Positions 26,035 to 35,097 of a DNA stretch of 64,000 nucleotides are shown here, piece by piece. Within the stretch, counting starts at the first letter, position 1. Each line of letters starts with the position of its first letter. Origin of the DNA: JAJECS01 sp965262745 (GTDB lineage Bacteria; Chloroflexota; UBA11872); contig OZ253558.1 in NCBI GenBank assembly GCA_965262745.1, positions 868,001 through 932,000 of the forward strand. Reading direction: 5' to 3'. Position numbers and translations under genes: made by a program. The notes under the pieces are model-generated. The model made no database searches. It was not told the DNA's origin and saw only the letters and a program-made list of their open reading frames with translations.

Positions 26035-27230
26035 CCAGCCAGCGCTGCCTGCAGCCCCCGTACGAGTCGCCGCGAACCTTCCCGAATCTGGTCGTCGGGC
26101 AGGTAGCTATACGCCAGTCGGATGTCTCGGCGCCGCGCGCCGTCGGCAAAGCAATGGTGACCCGCCAGATAGGTGACGCCGTGATCTTCAACGGTGCTGC
26201 GGATGGCCTCGCTATCCACGCCTTCGGGCAGCGTGAGCCACACAAAGAATCCCCCCACCGGGCGGGACCAGGTACAGCCGAGCCGCTCCAGCGGCTGCAA
26301 CTCGTCGAGCATGGCGTCGCGCCGTGCTCGATAGAGCGTCCGTAGCGCCGGCACGCGCTCGGACAGGGCCCCCGCTCTCAGATATTCGGCCGCCGCCCAA
26401 GCCGCAAACGGACTGCTCGCACTGTCGGCCTTCAAGCTGCACATCATCGCCACGTCGTCCGGATCGGCCAGCGCCCATCCGAGCCGCATGCCGCCGGCGA
26501 CCAGCTTCGAGAACGTGCCCATCTTGATGACCCGCTCGGCTCCGGCCAGCGTGTACAGCGCGGGTGGACGGTCGCCCTCGAAGATCAGATCGCCGTAGGC
26601 ATCGTCTTCGAGAAAGACCAGATCGAGACGCTGCGCGACGGCGGCGAGTTCCTCGCGGCGGGCGACCGTTGCATTCGTCCCAATCGGATTGTGGACCGTC
26701 GGCATGGTATAGACCACGTTGGCCTCCACGCCGGAAGCCCGCAGCCGGCGCACCGTGCTCTCCAGGGCATCCGGATCGATACCTTCCTCGTCCACCGGAA
26801 TGCCGACGACCTGAAGCCCGAGTCCCCGCAAGAACCACAGCGCACCAATGAAGGTGGGCGACTCGACCAGGATCGTTCCGCCCGCCGGCACGAGGAGCCG
26901 CGCGGTGAGCACGATGGCCTGCGACGCCCCGCTCGTGATGAGGACGTTTTCCGGACCAACGGGTAGGCCCTCCGTGGCCCGCGCCCAATCGGCGACGAAG
27001 GCCCGCAGCGGCTCAGGACCGGCGACCGGCCCATATTGCAACGCGTCGGCATGCCGCCGCGCCATGAGATCGCGGGTCACACACCCGAGGTCGTCGTAGG
27101 GGAAACTCGCGGCGTCTGGAAACCCGAAGGCCAGGCTCAGCAGTCCGGGCCGCTGCATCGACCAGTTCGGCCGCAGCGGATTCTGCTCCATCGCCCGGGC
27201 CACCGGGCTATGGAAGCGGCTAAGGCTCAT
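26031..27230 (-). CDS. PLP-dependent aminotransferase, 2-aminoadipate/MocR-domain type
   Basis: The 399-residue fold-type I aminotransferase has ITSGASQAI, the tyrosine/aspartate region VFLEDDAYGDL and the Schiff-base lysine in GTFSKLVAGGMRLGW. The sequence pattern (ALQYGPVAGPEPLRAF, TMPTVHNPIG) fits the LysN/aminoadipate and MocR-like group but without an N-terminal DNA-binding domain. It probably moves amino groups in aromatic or lysine-type amino-acid metabolism; the real substrate is not evident. It is convergent with fabH and divergent from the HIT gene. Confidence 0.85.
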   Translation of the reverse strand: MSLSRFHSPVARAMEQNPLRPNWSMQRPGLLSLAFGFPDAASFPYDDLGCVTRDLMARRHADALQYGPVAGPEPLRAFVADWARATEGLPVGPENVLITSGASQAIVLTARLLVPAGGTILVESPTFIGALWFLRGLGLQVVGIPVDEEGIDPDALESTVRRLRASGVEANVVYTMPTVHNPIGTNATVARREELAAVAQRLDLVFLEDDAYGDLIFEGDRPPALYTLAGAERVIKMGTFSKLVAGGMRLGWALADPDDVAMMCSLKADSASSPFAAWAAAEYLRAGALSERVPALRTLYRARRDAMLDELQPLERLGCTWSRPVGGFFVWLTLPEGVDSEAIRSTVEDHGVTYLAGHHCFADGARRRDIRLAYSYLPDDQIREGSRRLVRGLQAALAG

Positions 27231-27299
27231 CCGCAGATCGTATCAGCGCGAGCCCCTTGGTCCCGGTACCATCCGCAGGCAGGTCCCCGGGACACCCAG

Positions 27300-27830
27300 A
27301 TGGTCTCGCAGCGACTTTGGAGCCCATGGCGATTGGAGTACGTAGCGGCCGCTGCTGACAGAACCTCGGATTGCCCATTCTGCCGAGACCGTAAGACCGC
27401 GGCCGGCCATCCAGAGCTTGTTGTCAAGGCCGGTCGGCTGACGTACGCCATGCTCAACCTCTACCCCTACAACAACGGGCACCTCATGGTCCTGCCCTAC
27501 CGTCACGTGGCCGACATCGTGGACCTCACCCGCGACGAAGCCGCTGAATTGATGCACCTGCTGACACAAGGACGACAGGCTCTGGGCGACGCTCTCGGAC
27601 CAGACGCCTTCAACGTGGGGATGAACCTCGGCCGCGCCGCGGGCGCCGGTATTCCCGCCCACCTGCACTTTCACCTGGTGCCGCGCTGGGAGGGCGACAC
27701 CAGCTTCATGGCGGTGACTGCCGACACGAAGGTACTCCCGGAATCGCTGGAGCAAACGAAGCGCCGCCTCATTGAGGCGTGGCCGGCCGACGACGAGGCG
27801 TCGGGAACTATGCCGCCCGGAGCGAGCTGA
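27300..27830 (+). CDS. HIT-family nucleotide hydrolase/phosphorylase-like protein
   Basis: The 176-residue protein has the histidine triad HLHFHLVP and an N-terminal DCPFC zinc-type pair, with YPYNNGHLMVLPYRHVADI between. This matches the bacterial HIT group related to Ap4A phosphorylase. Such proteins split dinucleoside polyphosphates or nucleotidyl adducts. Start at the ATG at 27300 (MVSQRLWSPWR), which matches the family N-terminus; the open frame to 27036 lies antisense to the aminotransferase. Its last 23 bases overlap the end of lepB on the other strand. Confidence 0.9.
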   Translation: MVSQRLWSPWRLEYVAAAADRTSDCPFCRDRKTAAGHPELVVKAGRLTYAMLNLYPYNNGHLMVLPYRHVADIVDLTRDEAAELMHLLTQGRQALGDALGPDAFNVGMNLGRAAGAGIPAHLHFHLVPRWEGDTSFMAVTADTKVLPESLEQTKRRLIEAWPADDEASGTMPPGAS

Positions 27831-28398
27831 TGCGTTCCGGTGCGGGCGCGAAGCCGGGCGCGACGCCGGGCAGCCCCCCCAGTTTGTCCAGGGGCCAATA
27901 CACCAGCCATACCTTGCCGACGATCGACCCCTCCGGCACGATTCCGAATCTCCGCGAGTCGATGCTCTGGGCCCGATTGTCTCCGAGGACGAAGTACCCA
28001 CGCTCCGGAACGACGACACTGCGGCTCGCTGGAGCTCCCGTGACGCCCCTAAAGTACTCATCTTCAGCAAGTCGGCGCCCGTTGATATACACGCCGCCGT
28101 CACGGAGCTCCACGGTTTCACTGGGCAGCCCGACGACGCGCTTCACCAGATCCTCATCGGGTTTGGCCGGTGATCGAAATACCACCACGTCACCGCGGCC
28201 GGGTTGCGCAGCCACGTACGCCAATTTGTTCACGAGGAGAAATTCGCCATTCTCGAGCCCGGGCACCATGCTGCCGCCATCGACGCGAAAGTTCTGCACG
28301 ACCATCCGCGTGCCGAAGAAAATGAGCAACGCCAAGAGCACCGTTTCCGTGACTTCTAGCAGGACGTTGCTATTGCGCCGCAGCACTCCCGGAGCCAT
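27808..28398 (-). CDS. lepB: Signal peptidase I
   Basis: The 196-residue enzyme has an N-terminal membrane anchor (about residues 11-30), catalytic serine near S43 (GGSMVPGL), lysine near K86 (DLVKRVVGLPSE) and the late GDNRAQSIDSRRFG box. It removes signal peptides on the outer face of the cytoplasmic membrane. Start at MAPGVLRRNS (28398) because the anchor follows directly; the longer open frame adds 70 basic residues that do not fit the family. It lies close to tatC, another export gene. Confidence 0.93.
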   Translation of the reverse strand: MAPGVLRRNSNVLLEVTETVLLALLIFFGTRMVVQNFRVDGGSMVPGLENGEFLLVNKLAYVAAQPGRGDVVVFRSPAKPDEDLVKRVVGLPSETVELRDGGVYINGRRLAEDEYFRGVTGAPASRSVVVPERGYFVLGDNRAQSIDSRRFGIVPEGSIVGKVWLVYWPLDKLGGLPGVAPGFAPAPERISSLRAA

Positions 28399-28440
28399 TC
28401 CGCATGAGAAAGACGGCCCGAATCGGGCACGCCTGTCACG

Positions 28441-28446
28441 AGTATA
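28441..28446 (-). promoter_or_regulatory. Possible -10 element for lepB
   Basis: On the minus strand TATACT, the same hexamer seen ahead of fabF, lies 43 bases before the lepB start in the lepB-rluD divergent spacer. No good -35 is present. Confidence 0.28.
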
Positions 28447-28492
28447 GGCAGCGGCTAGCCGGGGGCGAGGGATCGCGTAGCGAGCGGCAACC

Positions 28493-29440
28493 GTGAGCGC
28501 CGCCGTGCACAGCCTTGTCGTCCCAGCGGCCGCCGCCGGGCGCCGCCTGGATCGCTTTGTGGCCGATGCCGCCCCAAATCTGAGCCGCTCACGAGCCGCG
28601 CGCCTCATCCAGGCGCATCAAGTGCTGGTCAACGACGAGCTCCGTGACCCCGACTATCGCGTGTCGACCGGCGACCACGTCCGGGTCGCGGTCGCTGAGA
28701 CTGGTGGCACGCTGTCTCCAGATCCCCGCCCGCTGCGCGTCCTCCTCGAGACGCCGGATCTCGCTGTGGTGGACAAGCCGGCAGGGCTGGTCATGCACCC
28801 TGGAGCGGCCGACGAGCCGGGAACGTTGGCCCATCGGCTGGTCGCCCGCTATCCGGAGTTGGCCCATGTCGGCAATCCGCGACGCCCGGGGATCGTGCAT
28901 CGATTGGATCGAGACACATCCGGCGTCGTGCTCATCGCGCGGACTGCCGCTGCCTACCATGCGTTTCAGCGGTCGTTCGAGCAGCGGCTGGTCAAGAAAC
29001 AGTATCTGGCCGCGGTGCACGGCCGCCCGCCCGTGGCCGTCGCCCAGATCGAAGCCCCCATCGGCCGCCACCCGACTCGCCGCACGCACATGGCCGTTAC
29101 TCGTTCCGGGCGCGCGGCCCAAACGTCCTATGCGGTGCTCGCCACGAGCGCCAGGACCGCGCTGCTCGACGTACGCCCGCATACCGGTCGAACGCACCAG
29201 ATCCGTGTTCACCTGGCGTCCATCGGGCACCCAATCCTGGGCGATCCGCGCTATGGACCGCGCCCGTCGCTGGCGAATCGCCTCCTGCTACATGCCTGGA
29301 CGATTGAATTCACCGATCCGTCAGGCGCTCAATGGCGAGTAGCAGCCGCACCGCCGGATGACATGCAGCGCGACCTGCGAGAAGTCGACCTCGAGATTCC
29401 GGCCACGCCGCCGACCCAGCAGCTATCGGTCAAGGGCTGA
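28493..29440 (+). CDS. rluD: RluA/RluD-family 23S rRNA pseudouridine synthase
   Basis: The 315-residue enzyme has an S4 RNA-binding domain (about residues 17-65, RLDRFVADAAPNLSRSRAARLI) and a catalytic domain with HRLDRDTSG, which carries the catalytic aspartate, and PHTGRTHQIRVHLASIGHPI. It isomerises uridines in 23S rRNA. Start is a GTG at 28493. The exact site specificity (RluD against other RluA members) is inferred from the S4 domain. Confidence 0.92.
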   Translation: MSAAVHSLVVPAAAAGRRLDRFVADAAPNLSRSRAARLIQAHQVLVNDELRDPDYRVSTGDHVRVAVAETGGTLSPDPRPLRVLLETPDLAVVDKPAGLVMHPGAADEPGTLAHRLVARYPELAHVGNPRRPGIVHRLDRDTSGVVLIARTAAAYHAFQRSFEQRLVKKQYLAAVHGRPPVAVAQIEAPIGRHPTRRTHMAVTRSGRAAQTSYAVLATSARTALLDVRPHTGRTHQIRVHLASIGHPILGDPRYGPRPSLANRLLLHAWTIEFTDPSGAQWRVAAAPPDDMQRDLREVDLEIPATPPTQQLSVKG

Positions 29441-29447
29441 CGCCCGG

Positions 29448-30275
29448 CTACGAGCTGCTCACCGCCGGCTCGGCGCCCGCTTGGTCGTCCGCCGATTCCG
29501 GTTCATCCTCGGGTGCCGCCACTCGGGCCAGCACGACGCCGATCTCATACAGCGCGTATACCGGCACGGCCACCGATAGCTGCGTGAACGGGTCCGGCGT
29601 AGGCGTGATGACGGCGGCAAGAATCACGATTGCGACGATGGCATAGCGCCGGTACTTCCCGAGCGTGCTGGCCTTCACCACCCCGATTTTCGCCAGCGAG
29701 AAAATGAAGAAGGGAGTTTCGAAGGCTATGCCGACGGCGAGCAGAATGCGTAGGACGAAAGTGACCCAGGTAGCAACCGAGAACTCCGTCGCGATCGACC
29801 TCGGGGCAAAGCCCGCCAGAAATCCCACCGTAAACCGCAACACCACGAACCAGGCAAAGGCCGCGCCGATGAGGAAGGCTATGGCAATGGCCGGGATGCT
29901 GAGGTAGAGCCAGCGCTTCTCGTGCGCATAGAGCCCGGGCGCAACGTAGGCCAAAACTTGATACAGCACAACGGGGCTCGCGAGGCCCAACCCGACGATG
30001 ATCGAGATCATGAAGAAGGTAAAGAGGGTCTCGGTGGGGGAGATCTGCTGCAAGATGGCTCCGCGCGGCAGCGGGTTTTGCACGACATCGAACACAAAGT
30101 CCTTGAACGGCCACACCACCAAGCTCCCCACGATGACGGCCACCACGGCAATCGTGAGCCGCGTGCGGAGCTCCTGGAGGTGCTCGCGCAGCGTCATCAC
30201 GCCTCTGGGGCCCTCCTGAGGATCCTCCTCGGGCTCCTGCGGGCGTTCGGCAGGTCGGTCCGCGTCCATACCCAA
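29448..30275 (-). CDS. tatC: Sec-independent protein translocase subunit TatC
   Basis: The 275-residue protein has an acidic N-terminal tail, the conserved MTLREHLQELRTRL entry segment, six predicted membrane helices and AVITPTPDPFTQ in the loop before the fifth. TatC is the receptor for twin-arginine signal peptides. tatA is not in the window. It is the last gene of the long minus-strand operon, ten bases after nusB and eight bases from the convergent rluD. Confidence 0.95.
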   Translation of the reverse strand: MGMDADRPAERPQEPEEDPQEGPRGVMTLREHLQELRTRLTIAVVAVIVGSLVVWPFKDFVFDVVQNPLPRGAILQQISPTETLFTFFMISIIVGLGLASPVVLYQVLAYVAPGLYAHEKRWLYLSIPAIAIAFLIGAAFAWFVVLRFTVGFLAGFAPRSIATEFSVATWVTFVLRILLAVGIAFETPFFIFSLAKIGVVKASTLGKYRRYAIVAIVILAAVITPTPDPFTQLSVAVPVYALYEIGVVLARVAAPEDEPESADDQAGAEPAVSSS

Positions 30276-30284
30276 GCCTACTGT

Positions 30285-30716
30285 CTATGACGCCGGGGAG
30301 TCTGCCCGGCGCCTCACGTGGGTCCCCAATGCGCCGTTGACGAGGCGGCGTCCACCCTCAGTGCAGTATTGCTTCGCCAACTCCACAGCCTCGTTGATCG
30401 CGACGGCCGGCGGCACGCGGCCGGAGTCGATCTCGGTGATGCCAATTCGCAGAATAGCCACTTCGAGTTGGGCCATCTGTGCAATCGGCCACGCGGGGGC
30501 CAATTCAGAAATCGTCGCGTCAAGATCGTGGCACTGTGCGGCGATCTCGTGGATCAGCGTCTCGGCGTAGGCCCGAGTGTCCGCCGCAAGTCCAAGCTCA
30601 TCCTGGCGCTCCGCGTAGAGGTCCAGCGGATCGCCGTTGCGAATCGCGGCCTCGAACAGCAGTCGCATCACGGCTTCGCGGGCGGCTCGACGGTCGCTGA
30701 GCGGGTGGGCAGCCAC
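30285..30716 (-). CDS. nusB: Transcription antitermination factor NusB
   Basis: The 143-residue all-helical protein starts RRAAREAVMRLLFEAAI and ends with the family block AINEAVELAKQYCTEGGRRLVNGALG. It binds boxA RNA together with S10 during rRNA transcription. It lies between accC and tatC. Confidence 0.94.
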   Translation of the reverse strand: MAAHPLSDRRAAREAVMRLLFEAAIRNGDPLDLYAERQDELGLAADTRAYAETLIHEIAAQCHDLDATISELAPAWPIAQMAQLEVAILRIGITEIDSGRVPPAVAINEAVELAKQYCTEGGRRLVNGALGTHVRRRADSPAS

Positions 30717-30718
30717 CG

Positions 30719-32077
30719 CTAGGCCGTGGCCCCGGACACCCGGTCCTGCAATGCCTCGACGTAGCCGATGTCGTACAAGCCCGCGGCAAACTGCGGATCG
30801 TCCACCACCGCTTTGTGAAAGGCCAGGTTGGTGGCCGGGCCCTCGATCACCGTCTCGTCCAGCGCCCGGCGCGCGCGGTCGAGCGCCTGCGCACGAGTCT
30901 CACCCCAGACCACCAGCTTCACCAACAGCGAATCGTAGAACGGCGGCACCTCATATCCAGCGAACACGTGAGTATCCACGCGTACGCCAAAACCGCCCGG
31001 AAGGTGCAACCGGGTAATGCGGCCCGAATCGGGCCGAAAGTCCCGTGCCGGGTCTTCGGCGGTCAGCCGAAACTCCACCGCATGGCCGTTGCCGTGGATG
31101 TCGTCCTGGCACACGCCGAGCGTGTCGCCGCCGGCGATTCGGAGCTGCGCCGCAACTATGTCGAGCCCAGTGATTGCTTCGGTGATGGGATGCTCGACCT
31201 GAATTCGGGCATTCGCCTCCATGAAGTAGAAGTCGCCGCCCGGGTCGACCAGGAACTCGACGGTGCCCGCGCTGCGGTAGTCGAGGCCGCGCATCAGCCG
31301 AACCGCAGCCTCGGTGATGCGATCGCTCAGACCATCCGGCAAGTTGGGCGCCGGAGCTTCTTCGATGAGCTTCTGGTATCGACGCTGAATCGAGCACTCC
31401 CGATGCCACGCGTGCAGCACCGTGTTGCCGTCGCCGATCACCTGCACTTCCACGTGACGGGGCGACTCAATCAATTTCTCGACGTAGAGATCGCCGCTGC
31501 CGAAGGATGCACGCGCCTCGGCCTGGGCCAGCGAAAACAGGCCGGTCAACTCGTCCGGATCGGCAACTGGCCGGATTCCCCGGCCCCCACCGCCCGCCGC
31601 GGCCTTGAGCACGACGGGAAACCCAATCTCGCGCGCAACCTCGCGGGCGTGGGTGGCGTCACGCGCCGGCTCGCCGGACCCGGGCACGACCGGGATGTCC
31701 GCCGCGGCCGCCGCCGCGCGCGCGCGAACCTTGTCGCCCAACGTGCGAATGCTGGCCGCGTCCGGTCCCACAAACGTCAGGTTGTAGCGGGCGCACACCT
31801 CGGCAAAATAAGCATTCTCCGCCAGGAATCCTGCGCCGGGATGCACAGCGTCCGCGCCCGTGTTCAGGGCAGCGCCAATAATGTTCGGGACATTCAAATA
31901 GCTCGCGCTGGAAGCCGCCGGGCCGATGCACACGGTCTCATCCGCGATCTGCACCGGAAGACTCTCGGCGTCAGCCTCCGAGTAGATCGCAACCGTACCG
32001 ATCCCAAGGTCTTGACACGCCCGAATGACTCGCACCGCCATTTCGCCCCGGTTGGCGACCAGCACCTTGTCAAGCAC
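30719..32077 (-). CDS. accC: Biotin carboxylase subunit of acetyl-CoA carboxylase
   Basis: The 452-residue enzyme has the N-terminal pre-ATP-grasp domain (KVLVANRGEMAVRVIRACQDLG), the glycine-rich lid AAAGGGGRGIR, YVEKLIESPRHVEVQVIGD, and the catalytic FMEANARIQVEH segment. It carboxylates biotin on AccB. Its gene lies eight kilobases from accB, in a different operon and without a biotinyl domain of its own, so a stand-alone AccC rather than a pyruvate carboxylase is likely. Confidence 0.94.
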   Translation of the reverse strand: MLDKVLVANRGEMAVRVIRACQDLGIGTVAIYSEADAESLPVQIADETVCIGPAASSASYLNVPNIIGAALNTGADAVHPGAGFLAENAYFAEVCARYNLTFVGPDAASIRTLGDKVRARAAAAAADIPVVPGSGEPARDATHAREVAREIGFPVVLKAAAGGGGRGIRPVADPDELTGLFSLAQAEARASFGSGDLYVEKLIESPRHVEVQVIGDGNTVLHAWHRECSIQRRYQKLIEEAPAPNLPDGLSDRITEAAVRLMRGLDYRSAGTVEFLVDPGGDFYFMEANARIQVEHPITEAITGLDIVAAQLRIAGGDTLGVCQDDIHGNGHAVEFRLTAEDPARDFRPDSGRITRLHLPGGFGVRVDTHVFAGYEVPPFYDSLLVKLVVWGETRAQALDRARRALDETVIEGPATNLAFHKAVVDDPQFAAGLYDIGYVEALQDRVSGATA

Positions 32078-32083
32078 CCGGCA

Positions 32084-32848
32084 TCAACCCATGTGAAGGC
32101 CGCCGTCGATCGTCAGCACCTGCCCGGTGATATACGAGGCGTCGCTGGACGCTAGAAACGCCACCGCGCCTGCAATGTCGTCAGGCGTGGCAAACCGTCC
32201 TAGCGGGATGCGCTCGATGATCATCCGACGCAGCTCACCATCCAGGTCATCGGTCAGTGGTGAGATGACGAAGCCAGGCGCCAGGGCGTTGACGGTTATC
32301 CCGCGGGCGGCCACCTCGCGGGCCAAGGCGAGGCTAAACCCGACCAGTCCGGCTTTGGCGGCGGCGTAGTTCGTCTGGCCGGCATTGCCCCCGGTGCCGG
32401 CAACCGAGGAGATATTGATAATTCGGCCGTCGCGCTGTCGCAGCATGCCCCGCACCGCCCGACGTGAGCAGGCAAAGGCCGAGCGCAGATTCGTGCGAAT
32501 CACGTCGTCCCAATCCTCATCTCGCATCCGCATCAGCAGGGCATCGCGGATGATGCCGGCGTTGTTGATGAGAACGTCCAAGCCGCCCAAAATCCGAATC
32601 GCTTCATCGACGACAAAGTTGGCGCCCTCGGTGGTTGACAGCTCGCCCCCCACGATCACGGCCGATCCACCTGCCTCCTGAATGGCGGCAGCGAGCTTCC
32701 GCGCCTTTTCCTCGTTCCGGTTGTAGTGCAGCACCAGACGCGCACCCTCGGCTCCCAAGCGGTGAGCAAATGCCTCGCCAAGCGCACCCGACGCCCCAGT
32801 AATCAACGTCCGCCGATCAGTCAGGCGGCCTGCTATGGGGTCAGACAT
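32084..32848 (-). CDS. fabG: 3-oxoacyl-ACP reductase
   Basis: The 254-residue short-chain dehydrogenase has the cofactor motif TLITGASGALGEAFA, NNAG near 95-98, and the triad S148, Y161, K165 (ISSVAG...YAAAK). It reduces 3-oxoacyl-ACP with NADPH. The ATG at 32848 overlaps the end of fabD by eight bases and gives the standard N-terminus; the longer frame begins inside fabD. Context with fabD and accC supports FabG rather than another SDR. Confidence 0.93.
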   Translation of the reverse strand: MSDPIAGRLTDRRTLITGASGALGEAFAHRLGAEGARLVLHYNRNEEKARKLAAAIQEAGGSAVIVGGELSTTEGANFVVDEAIRILGGLDVLINNAGIIRDALLMRMRDEDWDDVIRTNLRSAFACSRRAVRGMLRQRDGRIINISSVAGTGGNAGQTNYAAAKAGLVGFSLALAREVAARGITVNALAPGFVISPLTDDLDGELRRMIIERIPLGRFATPDDIAGAVAFLASSDASYITGQVLTIDGGLHMG

Positions 32849-33839
32849 TGCGCAATTCCTTCGCCGCGGCGGCGGCCGAATCAGCATCGTAGACGTTGAA
32901 CAGGGAAACGTCTTGCCGAGCGCGGCGCAGCATGCTCGTCAGAAGGCCCTTGTGACCAAACTCCACGATGTGGGTCACGCCCATGGCACCGAGTGTGCAC
33001 ACGCCTGGCCACCACTGCAACGGGGCCGCCAGGTGCTCCGCGAGATCCACGCGCAACTCGGCGGCCGTGCGCATGGGCTGGCCATCCAGGTTCGAAATCA
33101 CCGGAACTCGGGGATCCGCAAACGGAACGGCAAGCAGGCGCTCGCGCATGACGTCGCGCGCCGGCAGCATGGCGACGGTGTGGAAGGCCCCGGTCACCTC
33201 GAGCGGCACAACCCGCCGTGCTCCGGCCGCCTTCGCCGCCTCGGGTAGCTGGCTCAGCGACGTCAGATCGCCCCCCACGACGACCTGTCCGGGCGTGTTG
33301 ATGTTGGCCACCGAGAGATAGCTGCCGGGCACGCACGCGCGAATCTCAGCCACGGCTTGCTCAACCATCTCGGGGGACAGGCCCAAGACGGCGGACATTC
33401 TTCCCACCCGCTGCGTCGCGGCGGTCTGCATGGCCTGGCCGCGCACGGCAACCATGGTCATCGTCGTGCGAATGTCGACCGCTCCAGCAACGGCAACCGC
33501 AGCCCACAAGCCCACGCTGTGACCCGCCAGTGCCCGCACGGGAATGACGTGATCGTCACTCAGCGCCGCATCCGGGATGCCCAGGGCCTCACTGAACGCG
33601 GCAAACGCGGCGAGAGCCACGGCGACGATCGCCGGCTGCTGCACGCGGGTTGGGCGCAGAGACTCCGCCGGTCCGTGAAAGCAAAGCGCGGCAAGATCAT
33701 CGCCAAAGGCTTCGCTGGCTGTCGCAAACACGTCGCGCGCGGCACTTGATCGGGCAAAAAGATCCGCGCCCATGCCGACCGCTTGGGCACCCTGTCCCGG
33801 AAAGACGTAGGCGACCCCTGGCCTGCCGGCCGCCGTCAC
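32841..33839 (-). CDS. fabD: Malonyl-CoA:ACP acyltransferase
   Basis: The 332-residue transferase has YVFPGQGAQAVGMG near the N-terminus, the nucleophile near S108 in AGHSVG and the catalytic histidine near H220 in TGAFHT. It loads malonyl groups onto ACP. GHSVG replaces the usual GHSLG; this is a conservative change. It follows rpmF by 15 bases. Confidence 0.94.
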   Translation of the reverse strand: MTAAGRPGVAYVFPGQGAQAVGMGADLFARSSAARDVFATASEAFGDDLAALCFHGPAESLRPTRVQQPAIVAVALAAFAAFSEALGIPDAALSDDHVIPVRALAGHSVGLWAAVAVAGAVDIRTTMTMVAVRGQAMQTAATQRVGRMSAVLGLSPEMVEQAVAEIRACVPGSYLSVANINTPGQVVVGGDLTSLSQLPEAAKAAGARRVVPLEVTGAFHTVAMLPARDVMRERLLAVPFADPRVPVISNLDGQPMRTAAELRVDLAEHLAAPLQWWPGVCTLGAMGVTHIVEFGHKGLLTSMLRRARQDVSLFNVYDADSAAAAAKELRNV

Positions 33840-33854
33840 CGCCGCCCGCGCCCG

Positions 33855-34055
33855 CTACCGATACTTGGCAGCCTGCTCGCTCGGCTCAACGACCACCGTG
33901 CCGCGCAGATTGCCGCAGACCTCGCAGACATGATGGCTCCGCATGAGCGCATGACAGGTGGGACAGCGCACGAGGGTCGGGCTGGCGATGCGAATCTGAT
34001 TCCGGCGCCGTCGGCGGCGCGAGCGTGTCAGTCGACGTTTAGGTTGGGCTCCCAT
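33855..34055 (-). CDS. rpmF: 50S ribosomal protein L32, zinc-binding type
   Basis: The 66-residue protein begins MGAQPKRRLTRSRRRRRRNQ and has a four-cysteine zinc site, VRCPTC...VCEVCGN. Order DUF177-rpmF-fabD is widespread in bacteria and ties ribosome and lipid synthesis together. Confidence 0.96.
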   Translation of the reverse strand: MGAQPKRRLTRSRRRRRRNQIRIASPTLVRCPTCHALMRSHHVCEVCGNLRGTVVVEPSEQAAKYR

Positions 34056-34067
34056 AGGTCTCCATTA

Positions 34068-34631
34068 TCACTTAGTTCGAGGCATATCAGGAAACATTGT
34101 GGCGCGAATCTCCGCAAGCCGGCTCCAGCGCGGATCTATGGCCGCTTCCGCAGGCCCGTCCGCGGCGTCCAGGCCGGGGCAGGCGGGCTGGCAAACGGGC
34201 ATCAGCGGCAGTGCGGCAATGACGCCCTCAGCCAGCAGCGGCGTGAGATCGAGATTGTGGCGATCGTCAATCGGCCAGATCGGCTCCATGCCGGTTTCCT
34301 CGGTAGCAACCTCACCCTGAGCGATCACGAATTCGCCGTCAGCCTGGAACCGAAGGGTTGTGCGAGCGGGCTCCAGACACCGCGCGCACGGTTGCTCCAC
34401 CGCCGCCTCGAAGTCACCGCTTGCGTGTATGGCGTCACTCAAGCGCACCAGGCGCACCCTACCCTCCACCGGTCCCACCAACTCTCGCACGTCAAGCGCC
34501 TCCGGCGGGGCCAGCACATCGTGGCTGCGGCTGGTCCCGGGCGGCTCGCGCACGAAGGTCGCGACGTTGAATACGAAGTCTTTCACGGCGGCGGTGCGAG
34601 TGGGTGGCCTAGACGGCCTCTTCGTCGTCAA
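34068..34631 (-). CDS. DUF177 (YceD) family protein, probable 23S rRNA accumulation factor
   Basis: The 187-residue protein has the DUF177 double-cysteine layout: PCARCLEP in the middle and PVCQPACPGLD near the C-terminus. YceD-type proteins assist 23S rRNA accumulation and are nearly always just upstream of rpmF, as here. It overlaps the preceding coiled-coil gene by 23 bases; the start could also be a later codon near VKDFVFNV. Confidence 0.9.
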   Translation of the reverse strand: MTTKRPSRPPTRTAAVKDFVFNVATFVREPPGTSRSHDVLAPPEALDVRELVGPVEGRVRLVRLSDAIHASGDFEAAVEQPCARCLEPARTTLRFQADGEFVIAQGEVATEETGMEPIWPIDDRHNLDLTPLLAEGVIAALPLMPVCQPACPGLDAADGPAEAAIDPRWSRLAEIRATMFPDMPRTK

Positions 34632-35091
34632 TTTCCGTAATGCCGCCCGATTCCTCGTCGAGTGCCGAGATACCCCGTCGAATACTGGCGAGGTGGGAAA
34701 TCAGGCGGTGCTCAATATCGCGCAGCATGTTGAGCGCGTAGACATCCATTTCCTCACGGGACGACTCGGTTCGCTCCTCGGCCGCCTCGATGATTTGCTC
34801 CGCTCGCGCTTCGGCCTGGCGCACAATCTCCTCGTCGCGCAGCATCTGGTCGGCCTGCTCACGCGCCTGCTGGATGATCTGCTCCGCCTCCATCTGGGCC
34901 GATTGCGGAATCTGCTCGCGTTCGCGCAGCACGCGCCGCGCCTCCCGGACTTCCTCCGGGATCCGAATGCGCATTTCGTCGACGACCTCAAGCACGGCGC
35001 GCTCGTCCATCACGATGCGGCGCATCATCGGCACGCGCTGTGCGGCCGTGACGAGGGCCTCAAGACGTTCAATCAGATTGATGAGATCGAT
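34609..35091 (-). CDS. Coiled-coil, DivIVA-like or F0-b-like protein; likely AUC start
   Basis: A charged alpha-helical protein with heptad-like runs (AEQIIQQAREQADQMLRDEE, RAEQIIEAAEERTE) and an acidic end. The first standard start is a GTG at 35034, which has no ribosome site. Upstream the frame stays open and reads DLINLIERLEALVTAAQRVP, like the N-termini of similar coaD-adjacent proteins in Chloroflexota as I recall them. AGGAGG, inside the last codons of coaD, lies nine bases before an ATC at 35091, which I take as the start (160 residues). Function unknown; a scaffold at the membrane or division site is possible. The conservative alternative is 34609-35034 (141 residues). Confidence 0.72.
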   Translation of the reverse strand: MDLINLIERLEALVTAAQRVPMMRRIVMDERAVLEVVDEMRIRIPEEVREARRVLREREQIPQSAQMEAEQIIQQAREQADQMLRDEEIVRQAEARAEQIIEAAEERTESSREEMDVYALNMLRDIEHRLISHLASIRRGISALDEESGGITEIDDEEAV

Positions 35092-35097
35092 GGCAAG

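Noticed and set aside
27036..27299. N-terminal extension of the HIT gene
   Set aside because: The extension overlaps the divergent aminotransferase and the HIT family begins at MVSQRLWSPW, so the ATG at 27300 is used.
29441..29447. Bidirectional terminator between rluD and tatC
   Set aside because: The seven-base gap is too short and no hairpin with a T-run overlaps the gene ends.
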